Shown one piece after another: positions 52,791 through 63,800 of a stretch of 64,000 nucleotides of DNA. Location: assembly GCA_020137815.1 (NCBI GenBank), contig CM035350.1, positions 3,462,537 to 3,526,536 of the forward strand, written 5' to 3'. This DNA is from Hormiphora californensis. Lineage: Eukaryota; Ctenophora; Tentaculata; Cydippida; Pleurobrachiidae. The stretch's first letter is position 1. Every line of letters starts with the position of its first letter. The notes under the pieces are model-generated. The model was not told the DNA's origin, did no database searches, and saw only the letters and a list, made by a program, of their open reading frames with translations. The position numbers and the translations under genes were made by a program.

Positions 52791-54384
52791 CTCTCTCTCA
52801 ATAATATTCCCCAAGACTTGACAACTCGACCACTTTAACCACCCTAGTCTGCATTGGAAAGGCAACTTTAACATAACCTCATTTCACATTTGGTTAAGAA
52901 GTCACCCCTGTTATTATATAATTGCATATTGAGCTGGTATACCAACTTTTTATGTGTATTTGGCTGAAAACCCGGATTTCAGAAGGCTATAGCGTGGCTG
53001 TCTTTCATCCGATTAACTTGAAATTTGGAATGTATAGTGTATTCCCACCTTGGGGTTTTTAACTTAATTTAAAAATTTCAAGTCTCTATCTCATCTGAGA
53101 CCAAAGTTACAGACTGGTCTCAATTACTGAAGATGATTCAGTGCACAAGAATGGCAACCTATGCGCTTGCCAGCGCAGTGATATATTCCATCTTCTGATC
53201 CTTCTTCTTGTTGCTACCATAGTTAATATATTTCTGTCAGGTGTGGGAATAGTGGCAGGTAAATCTCGGAGGATTGACATCCGTCTGGTGCCTCACGACA
53301 CCTTCTGGTGTGGGGTACTCTATTTTACTGGTTCTGATGTCTTTAACCAAGAGGTTAGAATGACGGCCCTTTTAAAACCAAGTGCGCGACAGAGGGGGTT
53401 CATAAATCCCGCCCTCTATTGCGCGGCGGATGGGAGATATCCTATTATCTTCCCATGACAGTCCCTGTCCAGTGCACTGCAGTGCACTGTCATGTGGAGT
53501 TCTGAAGGTGCAGACTGAAAATCATGGTTGTACTGGTTCTCATTAGGCGATTCTTATGTGTGGTTCTTTTTCAAAACAACGCCCCAAAAATATTTTTTGG
53601 TATGAATATGCCCACTTTCTCTTGAAGTCTTGAATGAAAAAGAGGAGAAATAGTATAGAGAGAATGGAAGACAAAAGAGAAGGAGAGCCTAATCGCAAGT
53701 TTAATTTGTCAAGCCCACGAAGAGAGTATAGTAGATTATTTGCTCCAATACATCGGCATATTTTGTAGCAATTCTCTCCAAGTAAAGGATTAAATTGTGA
53801 AAGGATAGCGAGTTTCGTAGCTCCGCGTCCGTGATGCGGGAAGTATATTATTTGGGAGGTGCCATAAAGTTGTCAGATCAATAATATAGTCTGGTTGATA
53901 TATGGGAGAAGTTTTGCATCTTTGAGAGGGTAGAACTTCTCCCATCCCCTTCTCCCACAACTGTCATCCATTTAAATACCATTTATATTCCCTCCCATGT
54001 GACAGATGCGAGGGCATGCCCAGACGGTGGGGTTCACCTTGAATGAATATAGTGTCAAGCCCCTCGGCGAGCTGGGAAAACCAGGTAGGAAACTCGAGAT
54101 CATGAGCTATATATTTCCATACCAGGATAGAATTATATCACGGGTTATATTGTTCCCTCCCTTTTTGAATGACATGTTCCCTGATGTGCTGCCCTTCACA
54201 ATTCACATGCACAGTATTAGCTATATAATAGGGCGATATGACGCGTCTCTTCTTGAACTATTTAGTTGAACCGCTCCCCCTTTTAGGTGAACCCCTCCCT
54301 GTTGAAAGCGAGGAAGATATATTCGACTACCTGGGGTTGGAGTATGTTGCCCCACCCGCTAGGATCACCCTGAATCTGCCATGA
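49409..54384 (+). CDS. POLB: DNA polymerase beta
   Basis: X-family polymerase of base-excision repair: fills one-nucleotide gaps and removes 5'-deoxyribose phosphate. Exons 49409-49609, 50308-50448, 50528-50682, 51606-51769, 52350-52469, 53241-53353, 54006-54084, 54287-54384; phases agree; 356 residues (vertebrate 335). Start MSKRKSTED matches the family's MSKRK. Two helix-hairpin-helix motifs are visible: [15 protein letters not shown] and [16 protein letters not shown]. The palm has [16 protein letters not shown], with the two metal aspartates in DVD, and RIDIRLVP with the third. [11 protein letters not shown] is the conserved dNTP-side motif. The C-terminus ([18 protein letters not shown]) is normal with a short extension. 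The extra length is a Ser/Ala-rich insert after MSKRK. Confidence 0.96.
49990..50041. repeat. Short hairpin in POLB intron 1
   Basis: TTTCTGACTGGCGC and GCGCCAGTCAGAAAA about 22 bp apart form a 14 bp stem. No other signal is seen in this intron. Confidence 0.6.
50765..51386. mobile_element. Foldback element with AGCTTTTTTT arrays in POLB intron 3
   Basis: Left end GGGGGGTCCAGCCCTAAAAA, then AAGCTAAAGGTACCCTGATT; right end carries AAGGTACCCTGATTTTGGCC and TTTTAGGGCTGGACCCCCCC. Inside each end are arrays of AGCTTTTTTT or its complement (50843-50883; 51203-51330). The centre holds a sequence matching a tRNA B box on the minus strand (GGTTCGAATCC, 51167-51177), with no A box found. Confidence 0.75.
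51867..51966. repeat. 12 bp minisatellite CAGTTTACTTGG
   Basis: Eight head-to-tail copies of CAGTTTACTTGG (one with TAG in place of CAG) in POLB intron 4. Confidence 0.94.
52243..52297. mobile_element. Copy of CTGTCAGAGCATTGG family (reverse)
   Basis: GTCAGGTCAATGCTCTGACC, AGTTCTAGCGCGCTC and CCAATGCTCTGACAG: the reverse complement of the 15805-15890 repeat with a shortened middle. In POLB intron 4. Confidence 0.6.
52682..52800. repeat. (CT)n microsatellite
   Basis: CT-rich simple sequence with a C10 run, in POLB intron 5. Confidence 0.92.
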
Positions 54385-54749
54385 TGATAAACCAAGGTAC
54401 AGCTACAATATTTATTGTTGTTCAAGTAAAATATTATAATTATGGTGGGGTATGTAATTACAGAGTTAGTTCAGAATAATAACGGAATACAAATCTAAAT
54501 TAAGAACTGGTGCACATTAAATATTGTCACACGGTGTGTCCGATCCGTACAGTCCAGACTCATTGCAATTATACCACACGATATAAGAAGGGATTTGGAA
54601 GATATATATGTCGTGTTCACCAAGTCAGCTAGGGATTCATCATTATGGGGTTATCAGTACACCAGTGCAGGTAGCTGCGATATATTATAGTAGGGGGGCT
54701 GCACCGGGTTAGAGAGCAATATGTATATACGTGTCATGGAGCTGCACAT

Positions 54750-55311
54750 TTAACTCTTCTTGATGGCCACTGAGATCTTGACAAGGAGGTTCTGGGTGAA
54801 CTCAGAGTAGCTGACCTCACCATCACCATCAATATCCAGCTGGAGGAAAGAGAGGGGGAGTTAGAATGTGGGGGGTATACGTTCCTCAGGCATAGCTGAC
54901 CACTTGATCTCGGACAGGGCTATTTGAATAGCAATATGCAGTCGGACACCGATTTAACGGCACCCTCGGGGGAAAGAGTTTTGTTCGGGGCCGTTAAATC
55001 GGGGTCCGACTGTATAATACTGAGCTGAGAGTGGTCAGCTTCATATCGCACTGACAGTATGATGCTTGTTTTGTATGGTGCTGACAGTATGGTGCTTGTT
55101 TTTTATGGTGCTGACACTAGTATGGTGCTTGTTTTTATGTTCTAACCCTTCTCGCGAAAAGAGGGTCGAGCTAGGTAAAGGACTTGTTTTGTATGGTCAA
55201 ATTGAAGAATGAAGCTTATTATATGTGATGAATTGATGCTCCTGGGAATGCTAACTGAATGGTACTGATTAAGTAGGTAGCCTGTCAACCTCCTCGCGAG
55301 AGAGAGAGAGT

Positions 55312-55376
<65 letters not shown>

Positions 55377-58300
55377 AGAGAGAGGGCGTGCAACCAACTA
55401 AACGGCTGTCGTTTCACTAGGTAGAGACTCCCTATATGGGGGCTTTTATGCTTTGCATGGCGTGGAGCCTATATAATACCGTAATCTGGGGTAACTTTGT
55501 TTTGCAGGGTAACTTTGGACACTTTCAAAATTTGGCTTTAGTCCAAAATTACCAACAGATAACGAGAGATTTGGAAAAAATTTTGGGTGTACAAGTAACT
55601 GACCCACAAATGTCTAACTAACGGTACAGTTATTTTTTCCAAGTCTATGCTAATTAGCTCCCAATTAGGGTCAAACATAATTGATGTCAAAATCGCTAAA
55701 AATGTTCAAATCAAAATGGGTACCATAGATCTGACCGGGCAAATGATCGAATCAAGTTTGCTCCATAGAGTGGAAGGGTTTCGATCAAATAATTCGGGGC
55801 ACCATTTTTCAAATCCGACCAATTACTTTAATTGAGACTAATTGGGGTGGCTAATGTTACCCCACCATATTTTGAATTTTGGGGTAACTTTGGACGGGGT
55901 GCCAAAGTTACCCCATACTACATTTTTTGAACTTTTGATGTCTGCAGAGTTGAGTTAAACCCTCTCTGACTTGTTTAGAACCATCTGACCAAGATTTAGC
56001 CCGATCCATGCCCATTTTCATTGATCTATTCACTAAGGTAGTAAAAAAACAGAATTAGTTCTACTTTATGGAGCTAAATCATAGAAATCCGACCTGAAAC
56101 CCATCAAACTTCAATAATTTGGGGTCCCTCATCCATTCTGTAGCTTGGTAGATGGTATTGACCCTCTAGGCGAGTCTATTAGTTCTTGTGGACATTCCAT
56201 GCAGGAACACAGGCACCAAAACTCCTTTATTTAGCCAGTACCCATAAGTGTCCGGCCACTTCCTGACGGTCCAATTCAGTAAAAAGAACTAATACTACCG
56301 CCTAGGGGCCCAAGCAATACCACCTACCAAGCTAGAGGGTGGATGAGGGACCCCAAATTATTGAAGTTTGATATGTTTTAGGACGGTTGTTTGTGATTTA
56401 GCTCCATAAAATAGACCAAATCCTCGTTTATTCACTACATTTAGCGAGTAGATGGATGAAAACGGGTGTGGATTGGGCTGAATGTGGTCCTAAACAAGTC
56501 AGATAGGGTCTAAGGCAACTCTACAAACGCTCATATCGAAAACCTAAACATTTTATGTTCATTTATTTATCATTGCAAAATGTGTCCAAAGTTACCCCAC
56601 CCTCATTCCAAAGTTACCCCATGCCCTAAAACCCCACTTACACTAAAATACGTGTTAATTAATCTAATTAAATGAGACGGGACCAAAAATTTCACTAGTT
56701 ATATCTGGTGTACTGGGTCTGGAACGGGATTATTTGGTTCAAAAATTTTTGAGTGTGGTTCTGGCAAGGAGTTATTTTAGGAGAATGCTAAAAAGTGGTA
56801 CAAAGTTACCCCAACTTACGGTATATTCGCTTTAAGATTTAGCACAAAAATCAGTTAATTTCGGGCGGAGATCTCAATTTTATGCTGATTCTACTGCAAA
56901 TGCACACACTTGTTTCTTTTCTCACTGGTACTGCACACACTGTTCACTTCTCACCACACAGCAGCTAGAAGCAGTGTCTATTATTATTCTGGGGGCTGTG
57001 GAGTTCAGGGCCGGTCAGCGGTAGCTATGGCAACGGGTGAGGAGAGTGCAGTGGATTTAGGGGAGGATCGTCTCACTGCCAGGGGAGTCTTGATTGGGGC
57101 ACATCCCCGGGAGGGTGGATATAGGGTCGCTACGAGTCGCTGGGTGAATAAATGTGATCGGGTGATTTCCTCTCTCACTTGTTTGATGAGTGCTGTCACT
57201 TCGCCGTCATCAATGGGCTTGCCGGTGTAGGCAGCGATTCCCGCCCTCAGCTCAGCGTGGGAGAGAGATCTGCGGGGAGGGAGAGGGTTAGATGGAGACA
57301 GAGATCTGTGGGGAGGGAGAGGGTTAGATGGAGACAGAGATCTGTGGGGAGGGAGAGGGTTAGATGGAGACAGAGATCTGCGGGGAGGGGTTAGATAGAG
57401 ACTATATTAGGTGGGAAATAGGGGTAGTTTAGATGCCACAACCACTATCTTTCACTGCAGAGATGCAGTGGTAAAAAGTAGTTTGGTTGAACGTCATGGT
57501 ATTAAAATTTCTCTAAGAGCTGAAAAAGTAGTTTTGCTGTCAAGGAACGAATCTTAACAATATAGCGTACAGACCCTGTTTCTTCAGTTTAAATATAAGA
57601 CAACTGTTATACCGAGTCTTACATGAAACTGAGGAAACAGCTATTTTGTGCGGTAAAGACCTTTTTTTCAACTGTTCAAAGGACTTCTCCCCACTATATA
57701 CCGCGACAAACCAACAAAAAGATAATTACCGACACAAACACAACAACATACTTGTTTCCATCCTTGTCGACGGAAGCGAAGAGAGATGCGACGGCTTTCT
57801 CACTGTCAGAGCTGTTGATGTCAATGCACAGGGCAAGGAACTCTTCGAAGTCGATGATTCCGTTCTTGTCCTTGTCGTACTGAAAACAAGAAGGGGGATT
57901 GCAGTGAGCGAGGACAAATTTGTTTATTACTTCTACTGAGCATATATCTATCTATATGTAACAGAGTGCCTGGGCTATCGCAAAACAATATCGCCGGCAA
58001 TATGAGAAAGCCCCCCCCCGTCAGGAACTACTGCACAGGCAGGCTCACAGTATAAGTGGCGGGACCGGGCAAGTACTGACTACTGCCATCCATACTACTT
58101 AGCATGAGCAGTAGTTTGGGCATGAGATTGGGCAATTAATCATTTCCATAATTTCATGCCAGTGCTCTGACCGCGGTTCTCGCACACCCTCCTATTTGAA
58201 AGAAATGAGAATAGGGTCAGGTCAATGCTCTTACAGTTTCCATCCCGAAATATCGATTTGAGAACAAAAATTAATTTAAATATATTGCTCGTAGCTAGAA

Positions 58301-58822
58301 GGTTTAGTTCTGGCGGACCAAAAGTCTACTCGGAAAGACGGTCTGGAGTAACTGCAATTCTAAGAAAAGCGGAAGACTCATGAAGAGTCACTCTTCCGCT
58401 TTTCTTCGAATTGCGGTTTACAGCTGTTTGCGGTCTAGGTATATATTAGTTTTATACTAGTTTTATTTGTCAAACCCACGAAGCCATTATTGTACTAGTA
58501 GACATGTGCTATAAGTATAGCTATTATAGCTAGCTCATGTCTACTTGTACCTATAATGGCTTCGTGGGTTCGACAAATAGTACCACCAATGAATATATAA
58601 TAGTAGTACCACCAATGAATATTTTTCAAAAAGAAACGCAAGAAATTGTTGAGTAAACGTGGCTCACTGTACCTTGTCGAAGAAAGCTCGGACATCGGCC
58701 TCAGAGAACTTAGATCCAACGTTGGCCATTCCTTCCTTCAGCTCGTCGAAACTGAGGGTGTTGTCGCTGTTCTCATCAAAGAACTTGAAGAGGGCAGTGG
58801 CAGCGGCTTTATCGGCAGACAT
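54750..58822 (-). CDS. Four-EF-hand calcium-binding protein (calmodulin-like sensor)
   Basis: Exons 58822-58673, 57879-57752, 57269-57179, 54839-54750, phase-consistent, 152 residues, the size of calmodulin-type sensors. Loops: DENSDNTLSFDE, DKDKNGIIDFEE, DKDGNKSLSHAE and DIDGDGEVSYSE; all four keep Asp at position 1 and an acidic residue at 12, so all could bind calcium. Start MSADKAAATALFKFFDE. Not close enough to calmodulin (no IDFPEF or MKDTD) to be called that; probably a lineage-specific member. Introns fall within or next to loops. Intron 3 (54840-57178) holds a pogo-like MITE and a 1.34 kb palindrome. Confidence 0.88.
54939..55012. mobile_element. 74 bp CAGTCGGACC MITE relic
   Basis: CAGTCGGACACCGATTTAAC and GTTAAATCGGGGTCCGACTG face each other across about 34 bp. 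Same ends as the 172 bp element at 44636-44807. TG and TA flanks. Confidence 0.75.
55308..55385. repeat. (GA)n microsatellite
   Basis: Short GA repeat block in the last intron of the EF-hand gene. Confidence 0.93.
55479..56821. mobile_element. 1.34 kb palindromic element with CCGTAA...GGGGTAACTTTG ends
   Basis: Left end CCGTAATCTGGGGTAACTTTG and right end CAAAGTTACCCCAACTTACGG, flanked by TA on both sides. The interior is also mirrored: TTCAATAATTTGGGGTCCCT near 56110 against AGGGACCCCAAATTATTGAA near 56347, so arms of about 670 bp meet near 56230. The motif GGGGTAACTTTGG recurs inside both arms. No transposase. Confidence 0.82.
57276..57392. repeat. ~36 bp minisatellite next to an EF-hand exon
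   Basis: Three to four copies of GGGAGGGAGAGGGTTAGATG plus GAGACAGAGATCTGTG, beginning at the acceptor edge of exon 57269-57179 (minus strand). Confidence 0.9.
58153..58240. mobile_element. Copy of CTGTCAGAGCATTGG family (diverged)
   Basis: CCAGTGCTCTGACCGCGGTT, CTCGCACACCCTCC, then GGGTCAGGTCAATGCTCTTACAG: same layout as 15805-15890 in reverse, with an extended loop. In intron 1 of the EF-hand gene. Confidence 0.55.
58360..58408. repeat. Short hairpin in EF-hand intron 1
   Basis: AAGAAAAGCGGAAGACTC and its near complement GAGT..CTCTTCCGCTTTTCTT lie a few bases apart, an 18 bp stem. Confidence 0.65.
58468..58580. mobile_element. Inverted-repeat element in EF-hand intron 1
   Basis: TTTGTCAAACCCACGAAGCC and GGCTTCGTGGGTTCGACAAA flank ATTATTGTACTAGTAGACATG and its mirror CATGTCTACTTGTACCTATAAT; total about 110 bp. 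A lone TTTGTCAAGCCCACGAAG also occurs at 53705-53722. Confidence 0.65.
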
Positions 58823-59968
58823 TATAATAGAGCTCTAAGAGAGGGGAGTTAGGGGGTGAAACTTAGTATTAATAAACCTGGGTTATAAGTCTCCCTCGCT
58901 ATGGGTTAAATGACAGATAGTGGTGAATTATTTGCACCCAATCGAGAGAGAGAGGAAGGGGAAGGGGATAAACTGTTAACTGTTTATCTTCACTGGCCAA
59001 TACGTATGAATATTTTATCTGACATGACAGAATCTGTCGCATATAAAGCACTAACTAATCAAGTGGTTTACATATAATGCGATAATTTATGATATTATAT
59101 GCGGGAGTTATTCAGTCGCCGGCCATTCAGCGGTGCATCTGACTGGTCCAGCGAGCTATCCATGATCACGAGGAACGAATCTATCCTCTAGTAGAAACCA
59201 GGAAGCTAGTAGAGCAGTAATCAGAAACATGCAGTATCAACCATGCAGAGATCGAGAGAGAGGGGAGAGGGAAAGGCAGATGGTGCGAGATGAGAAACCC
59301 ATAGATTAATCATTCACAAACATATTATTACGTTGGTCAGCTTGTTCAATAACCAACGTTACATATATCATCATATTGCCAGCAATGTGATATTGACAGG
59401 GTTATGTGAACAGATAGAAACAAGGCCATAACGAAGGAAGAGGAAGTGAGAGCCGATACCGAGACAACTATGAGAGATCGAGAAACGAAAAAGCAATAGT
59501 GAAAATTAAAGTAGAGAAAAATCTTGGTTTTCCGGTTAATCAGGCACACAGCTGTGTGTGTGTTGCCAAGATTGCCATTAAATTCCGGCCGCCGCAGTGA
59601 GGCATGTCGCCTTCTTTAATTGGTATTCATTAAGAGAAAAAGACAGCAGGCCGTAGAGAAATGTAATGGGGGATATAGCTGGTAAAAATATGAAACAAGT
59701 TAAACAAGTTACTTTGCAAGGCTGCAAAGCTGTTGACACGGGGTTTAAAAGACGGCCAGCTTTGAATGGAAGCTCAGAAGGTCTAAGTAGAATATTTAAA
59801 ATATGACCACACAATGTGAGATGTGTTCGTGACCTAACACGGGTGTCATGGAGGTCTATCTTCCGCTAAACGTTGTGGCAACTTATGAGGTACAATGTCT
59901 ACTGGGGAAAATAGTACGTGTTTTGCTGACAGTATAGCAGCGAGATAATCGAGTTTGGTGAAAAACGC

Positions 59969-59971
<3 letters not shown>

Positions 59972-60065
<94 letters not shown>

Positions 60066-60083
60066 CGCTCTCTCTCTTTCTTA
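59972..60083. repeat. (CT)n microsatellite
   Basis: About 100 bp of CT repeats with CTCGCTCG at one edge. Confidence 0.96.
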
Positions 60084-60386
60084 TAACTATATGTGGGATG
60101 AGTCAAATGAAGTGCATTGGCAGTCCTAGGGAAAGCATATGTTATATTGTCTCAGTGAGCTTTATGAAAATTAGGGAGGCATCTTTCAGACATACAGACA
60201 CAGAGACGTGGTAAATTTACACTGAAATTACAGAATGTGGGGTGTGGGGGTGTGATGCCATATTCTAACATGAGGTGTTATTGTAGAGTGAAGGTATGTT
60301 ACGACATTACCATGCAGACTACTATTAGTATTGGGAAATTGAGAGAGTATAATGCCGATAAAATGCTAGATCTAGAGAGTTTGACT

Positions 60387-60515
60387 ATATAAAGGGGTTG
60401 CCCAGAGCCGTTATATTAGCTGACACACACACATGACAGTGACACGCCGCGAGAAGTGAAGTCTTGAGAAGTGAGAGCTGTTTAGTGGTAGTGTCGCGGT
60501 ACAGATAGAGATGAA
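60387..60515 (+). promoter_or_regulatory. Possible TATA-type promoter and 5' leader
   Basis: TATATAAAGGGG at 60387 is followed about 30 bp later by TTAGCTGACACAC, a plausible start region, and at 60511 by ATG in AGAGATGAAG, opening a short frame (MKFSGTGKVHRGGGAAS, then stop). No downstream exon was identified. This might be a first exon of an unseen gene or chance. Confidence 0.25.
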
Positions 60516-61043
60516 GTTCAGTGGAACCGGAAAAGTGCACCGTGGTGGTGGCGCAGCTTCATAATGCAATCAGGGAGCGATAGGCTGATGCACGGAAAAC
60601 AGTAATATGTTTAGGTGACATGGCAGAGAGAACCTAGGGGAGAGCAGTATAAGTTCATGCATTAGCCATGTAGTACGGTTTTTACTAAAACAGCTGGAAG
60701 GCGGACCTTTATCGAATAAGCAGTTGCAACATGTCTATATAGGATTAGGACTATAGTACGTGGAAGGAATGCTTTCTAGAGAATTAATGTAACTGTAAAT
60801 AACATCAGCTGACGGTTGATAATATTTGAGGGTCCCATGAGACGCCAATATTATAGGTCACGGAGACCATACTAGGCGAAATACCATAGGGAATGAGAGT
60901 CGGCAGAACTTGGAATGTTTATTACTCATTTTTCATAGCTGCTAGAAATTTACACCTGGTATCAAGGCATTGCGGTCAATAAATGCAGTCGTATCGTGCG
61001 GTAAAAATATTTAGTCATTTCATTCGGCCAGTACAATCATATA

Positions 61044-61628
61044 GGTAGGCGGACTCTAGTGCTAACGGACTCTTTATCTAAATTCAAGGCGAACTCTATA
61101 TTTAAAAGCGGACTCTTTATCTACAGTTATACTTTGAAAAAAGCTTAGATAAAGAGTCTGCCCAATGTAGACTTTTTAGACATTAGTCCTCCGTGTGTAG
61201 ATTTTTTAGAGTTTAGACATAGAGTCCCCTGGTACATCTTGGCGCCAAATCCCCCAACCCGGACTCTATGTCTAAAATCCTAAACCAATCCAAAACCTAA
61301 CCCTTACCATAACCCTGATCTCGAACCCAAATAATGGCCCTAACACTTCTAAATTAGTATAGAGGTACAGCAAACTCTCGTTTCCGACTCAACAGCCGAA
61401 ATCTCGAGTTCGCTGAGAATGGCGGACTCTATGTCTAATGTAGATTTATGTATAGATATAGAGTCCGCCCTTTGTAGACTTTTTAGATAAAGAGTCTGCC
61501 CTGTGTAGACTTTTTAGACATAGAGTCCTCCTAGAGTTTAGACTTATTTGGACTCTTTATCTAAATCTAAATTTAGATATAGAGTCCACTGTTATAGACT
61601 TAGAATGTAGCACTAGAGTCCGCCTACC
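61044..61628. mobile_element. 585 bp TIR element with 9 bp target duplication
   Basis: Ends GGTAGGCGGACTCTAGTGCTA and TAGCACTAGAGTCCGCCTACC; exact 9 bp duplication AATCATATA at 61035-61043 and 61629-61637. GG ends with 8-9 bp duplication suit Merlin, though Mutator-like elements also make 9 bp duplications. The interior repeats GACTCTTTATCTA / TTTTTAGACATAGAGTC many times in both orientations. No transposase. Confidence 0.85.
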
Positions 61629-61735
61629 AATCATATATCAGACTGACACTACTTGCTGTTATAGTAACTGTACAATTTTCAACTTCGTCCATCATACTCT
61701 TTATTTCTCCCATTTCCCTTCAGAAGGTCAGGAAA

Positions 61736-62035
61736 GGAGGGGGAGGGAGCGGGGGGAGAGGGGAGACGAAGAGGAGACAGCGAGAGGAGAGGCGAAGGAG
61801 GGAGGAAAGGGGGGAGGAAAGAGACCGAGGGAGAGGGGAGAGGGAGACGAGAGCGAGAGAGTAGAGACGAGAGCAGAGAGAGAGAGCGAGAGAGACGAGA
61901 GAGAGAGAGAGAGAAGAGGAGGCTGAGAGAGAGATCGAGAGAGAGACGTTCGACTCGCGAGATTGGTGGCGAGCGGCGCCACGCGACTTCGAACTGCTAG
62001 CTGTCTCACGAGCGCTCGGAGTACTCGCGAATCTG

Positions 62036-62110
<75 letters not shown>
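61736..62110. repeat. GA-rich then (CT)n simple-sequence block
   Basis: Purine-rich GAGAGG/GGGAGG stretch to about 61950, a non-repetitive 85 bp, then (CT)n 62036-62109. The Ser/Leu- and Arg/Glu-rich frames here are repeat products. Confidence 0.9.
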
Positions 62111-62113
<3 letters not shown>

Positions 62114-62228
62114 CGCCCCAGCTTGAATTTACTGACACCCTTACTACTTATCAACCAGACATGCGATTATGCACTACAGCTGCAGCAGTAGTAACTTTGA
62201 GTGAACTACCTGACACCTAACCGTGAAT

Positions 62229-62306
62229 TTGGTAATGAAATTACCCCTCCGCTCTATATAATAGCTCACGGATATATATGCAATAATAGGGGATTTCATC
62301 ACCAAA
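62229..62306. mobile_element. Copy of GGTAATGAAATTACCCCTC palindromic MITE family
   Basis: TTTGGTAATGAAATTACCCC at the left and GGGGATTTCATCACCAAA at the right, with a TATATAATAGC...GCAATAATA middle. Imperfect palindrome of 78 bp. Confidence 0.7.
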
Positions 62307-62361
62307 CCGTGAATTGTGCTCAACTCACTCAAGATAATATCCCAAACATGTTACATATATA

Positions 62362-62475
62362 CCTTGCCTAAAACCACAAAACGAGATGGACAAGATGATC
62401 GGTGAGAATAGATTGATTCTGACACTAAATACCGATCACATCTTGGCCATATTGTTTTGTGGTTTTACAGGCAAG
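62362..62475. mobile_element. Inverted-repeat element
   Basis: CTTGCCTAAAACCACAAAAC ... CAAGATGATCGGT is mirrored by ACCGATCACATCTTG ... TTTTGTGGTTTTACAGGCAAG; about 113 bp with a 20 bp loop. Confidence 0.65.
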
Positions 62476-63734
62476 TACTACTGCAGGTAGCTTAGATTCT
62501 AAGCTAGATCACATCTTCTCAATTCACACACAGGAATACTCCACTAAGAATTACAAGTTCGCAAATGATATAGTCTAGGAAGCTATGATATTAGAGGGTA
62601 GTGGGTAGGTAAATCGACTATTACTTATAGTACTACATTTACTAGTAGTAGTACACCATTTACTAACGGAATTGACCTGAAATTATAACGACGGAGCATG
62701 GGAACAGTGGCTTATACAGTTGAGACATTATCTCTCGATTTTCCTCCCATATTCTTTCGCTAATACTGTATCGATGGCCCTCGATTTCCCTCGCCTTCTT
62801 CTCTCTATTCATGTGGTTGTGAAGGATAAAATCAACCTACATTCTACAACTTAGACTTATCTTGAATGCAATTAATATGGAGAAACCGAAATACAGAAAT
62901 ACAGAAATATAATTGTAAAAACGAAGATTTGTCCGAGTATTAGTAATCGTTTCTGATGCTAGAACTGGAGATTTCTATTTTTATGAATTCACTTATATCG
63001 TGCGGTTGGATCTGTGCACATGTGGTCGAGCAACTGAAGGGATTAACTTAAATTCTTCTTTTTCTTCTTTTCAAATATAGCCGTCATCTTACAAATTTAT
63101 ATTTATCATTTAACAAACAAGCGATAAGAAATATCTTGGCAGATCCGTGTATATCAAGCTGATATATTATCAGGCTGACGTAAATCAGTGCATTTTCATG
63201 TCGCATTATAAACTGTCCAATCAACTGGTTATGTGACTTAATATGACCTTGTTGGATTTTATTTTTCTTAAAATAAAGATATAAATTGGATAGGCCAAGA
63301 TATCATATGCTTATCATCTTATCACTTATCATGATCATCATGATGGTGATCGTCACCAACGTCAATCACAAGCACTCGTTGCTTGGGAAGAGGCGGAGAG
63401 AAGGGGGAGAAGGGAAGAAGCGGAGAGAAGGGTAGAGAGGGAGATCGAGAGAAGGGAGAAGAGGGGCGAGGGAAGGGGAAGGAGGGAGGGGTCCTCAATA
63501 ATTTTTCTCCTGCCTGGGTGAGTGCAGACACAGAAAAGTTTAATTGTATTTGAAAAGTTTAAGAGACATTGGACACAACAAGGAGAGGCCGTGTTTTGAA
63601 TTAAATTGCCTCAGGCAATGCAGCTGTACAAAATTAAAATCATTCCTTCCCTGAAATCCTCAAGCATGTCCGACCCTGTCCATCACATGGGCGGTGATCT
63701 ATATAATGTTAACCAAGTCTAGGGAGAAGGCTAT

Positions 63735-63800
63735 CAAATTGCCTAGCCTGACTCTGTTTCGCACGCCCGCTTTACACATGTAAAGGAGGGTTAGAACATA
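63735..63800 (-). mobile_element. Reverse copy of TGTTCTAACCCTCC short repeat family
   Basis: TTGCCTAGCCTGACTCTGTT..CGCACGCCCGC..TGTAAAGGAGGGTTAGAACA: nearly the reverse complement of 40183-40243, which reads TGTTCTAACCCTCCCTTTAC..GGGCGCCCG..AACACAGTCTAGCCAGGCAA. Confidence 0.65.
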
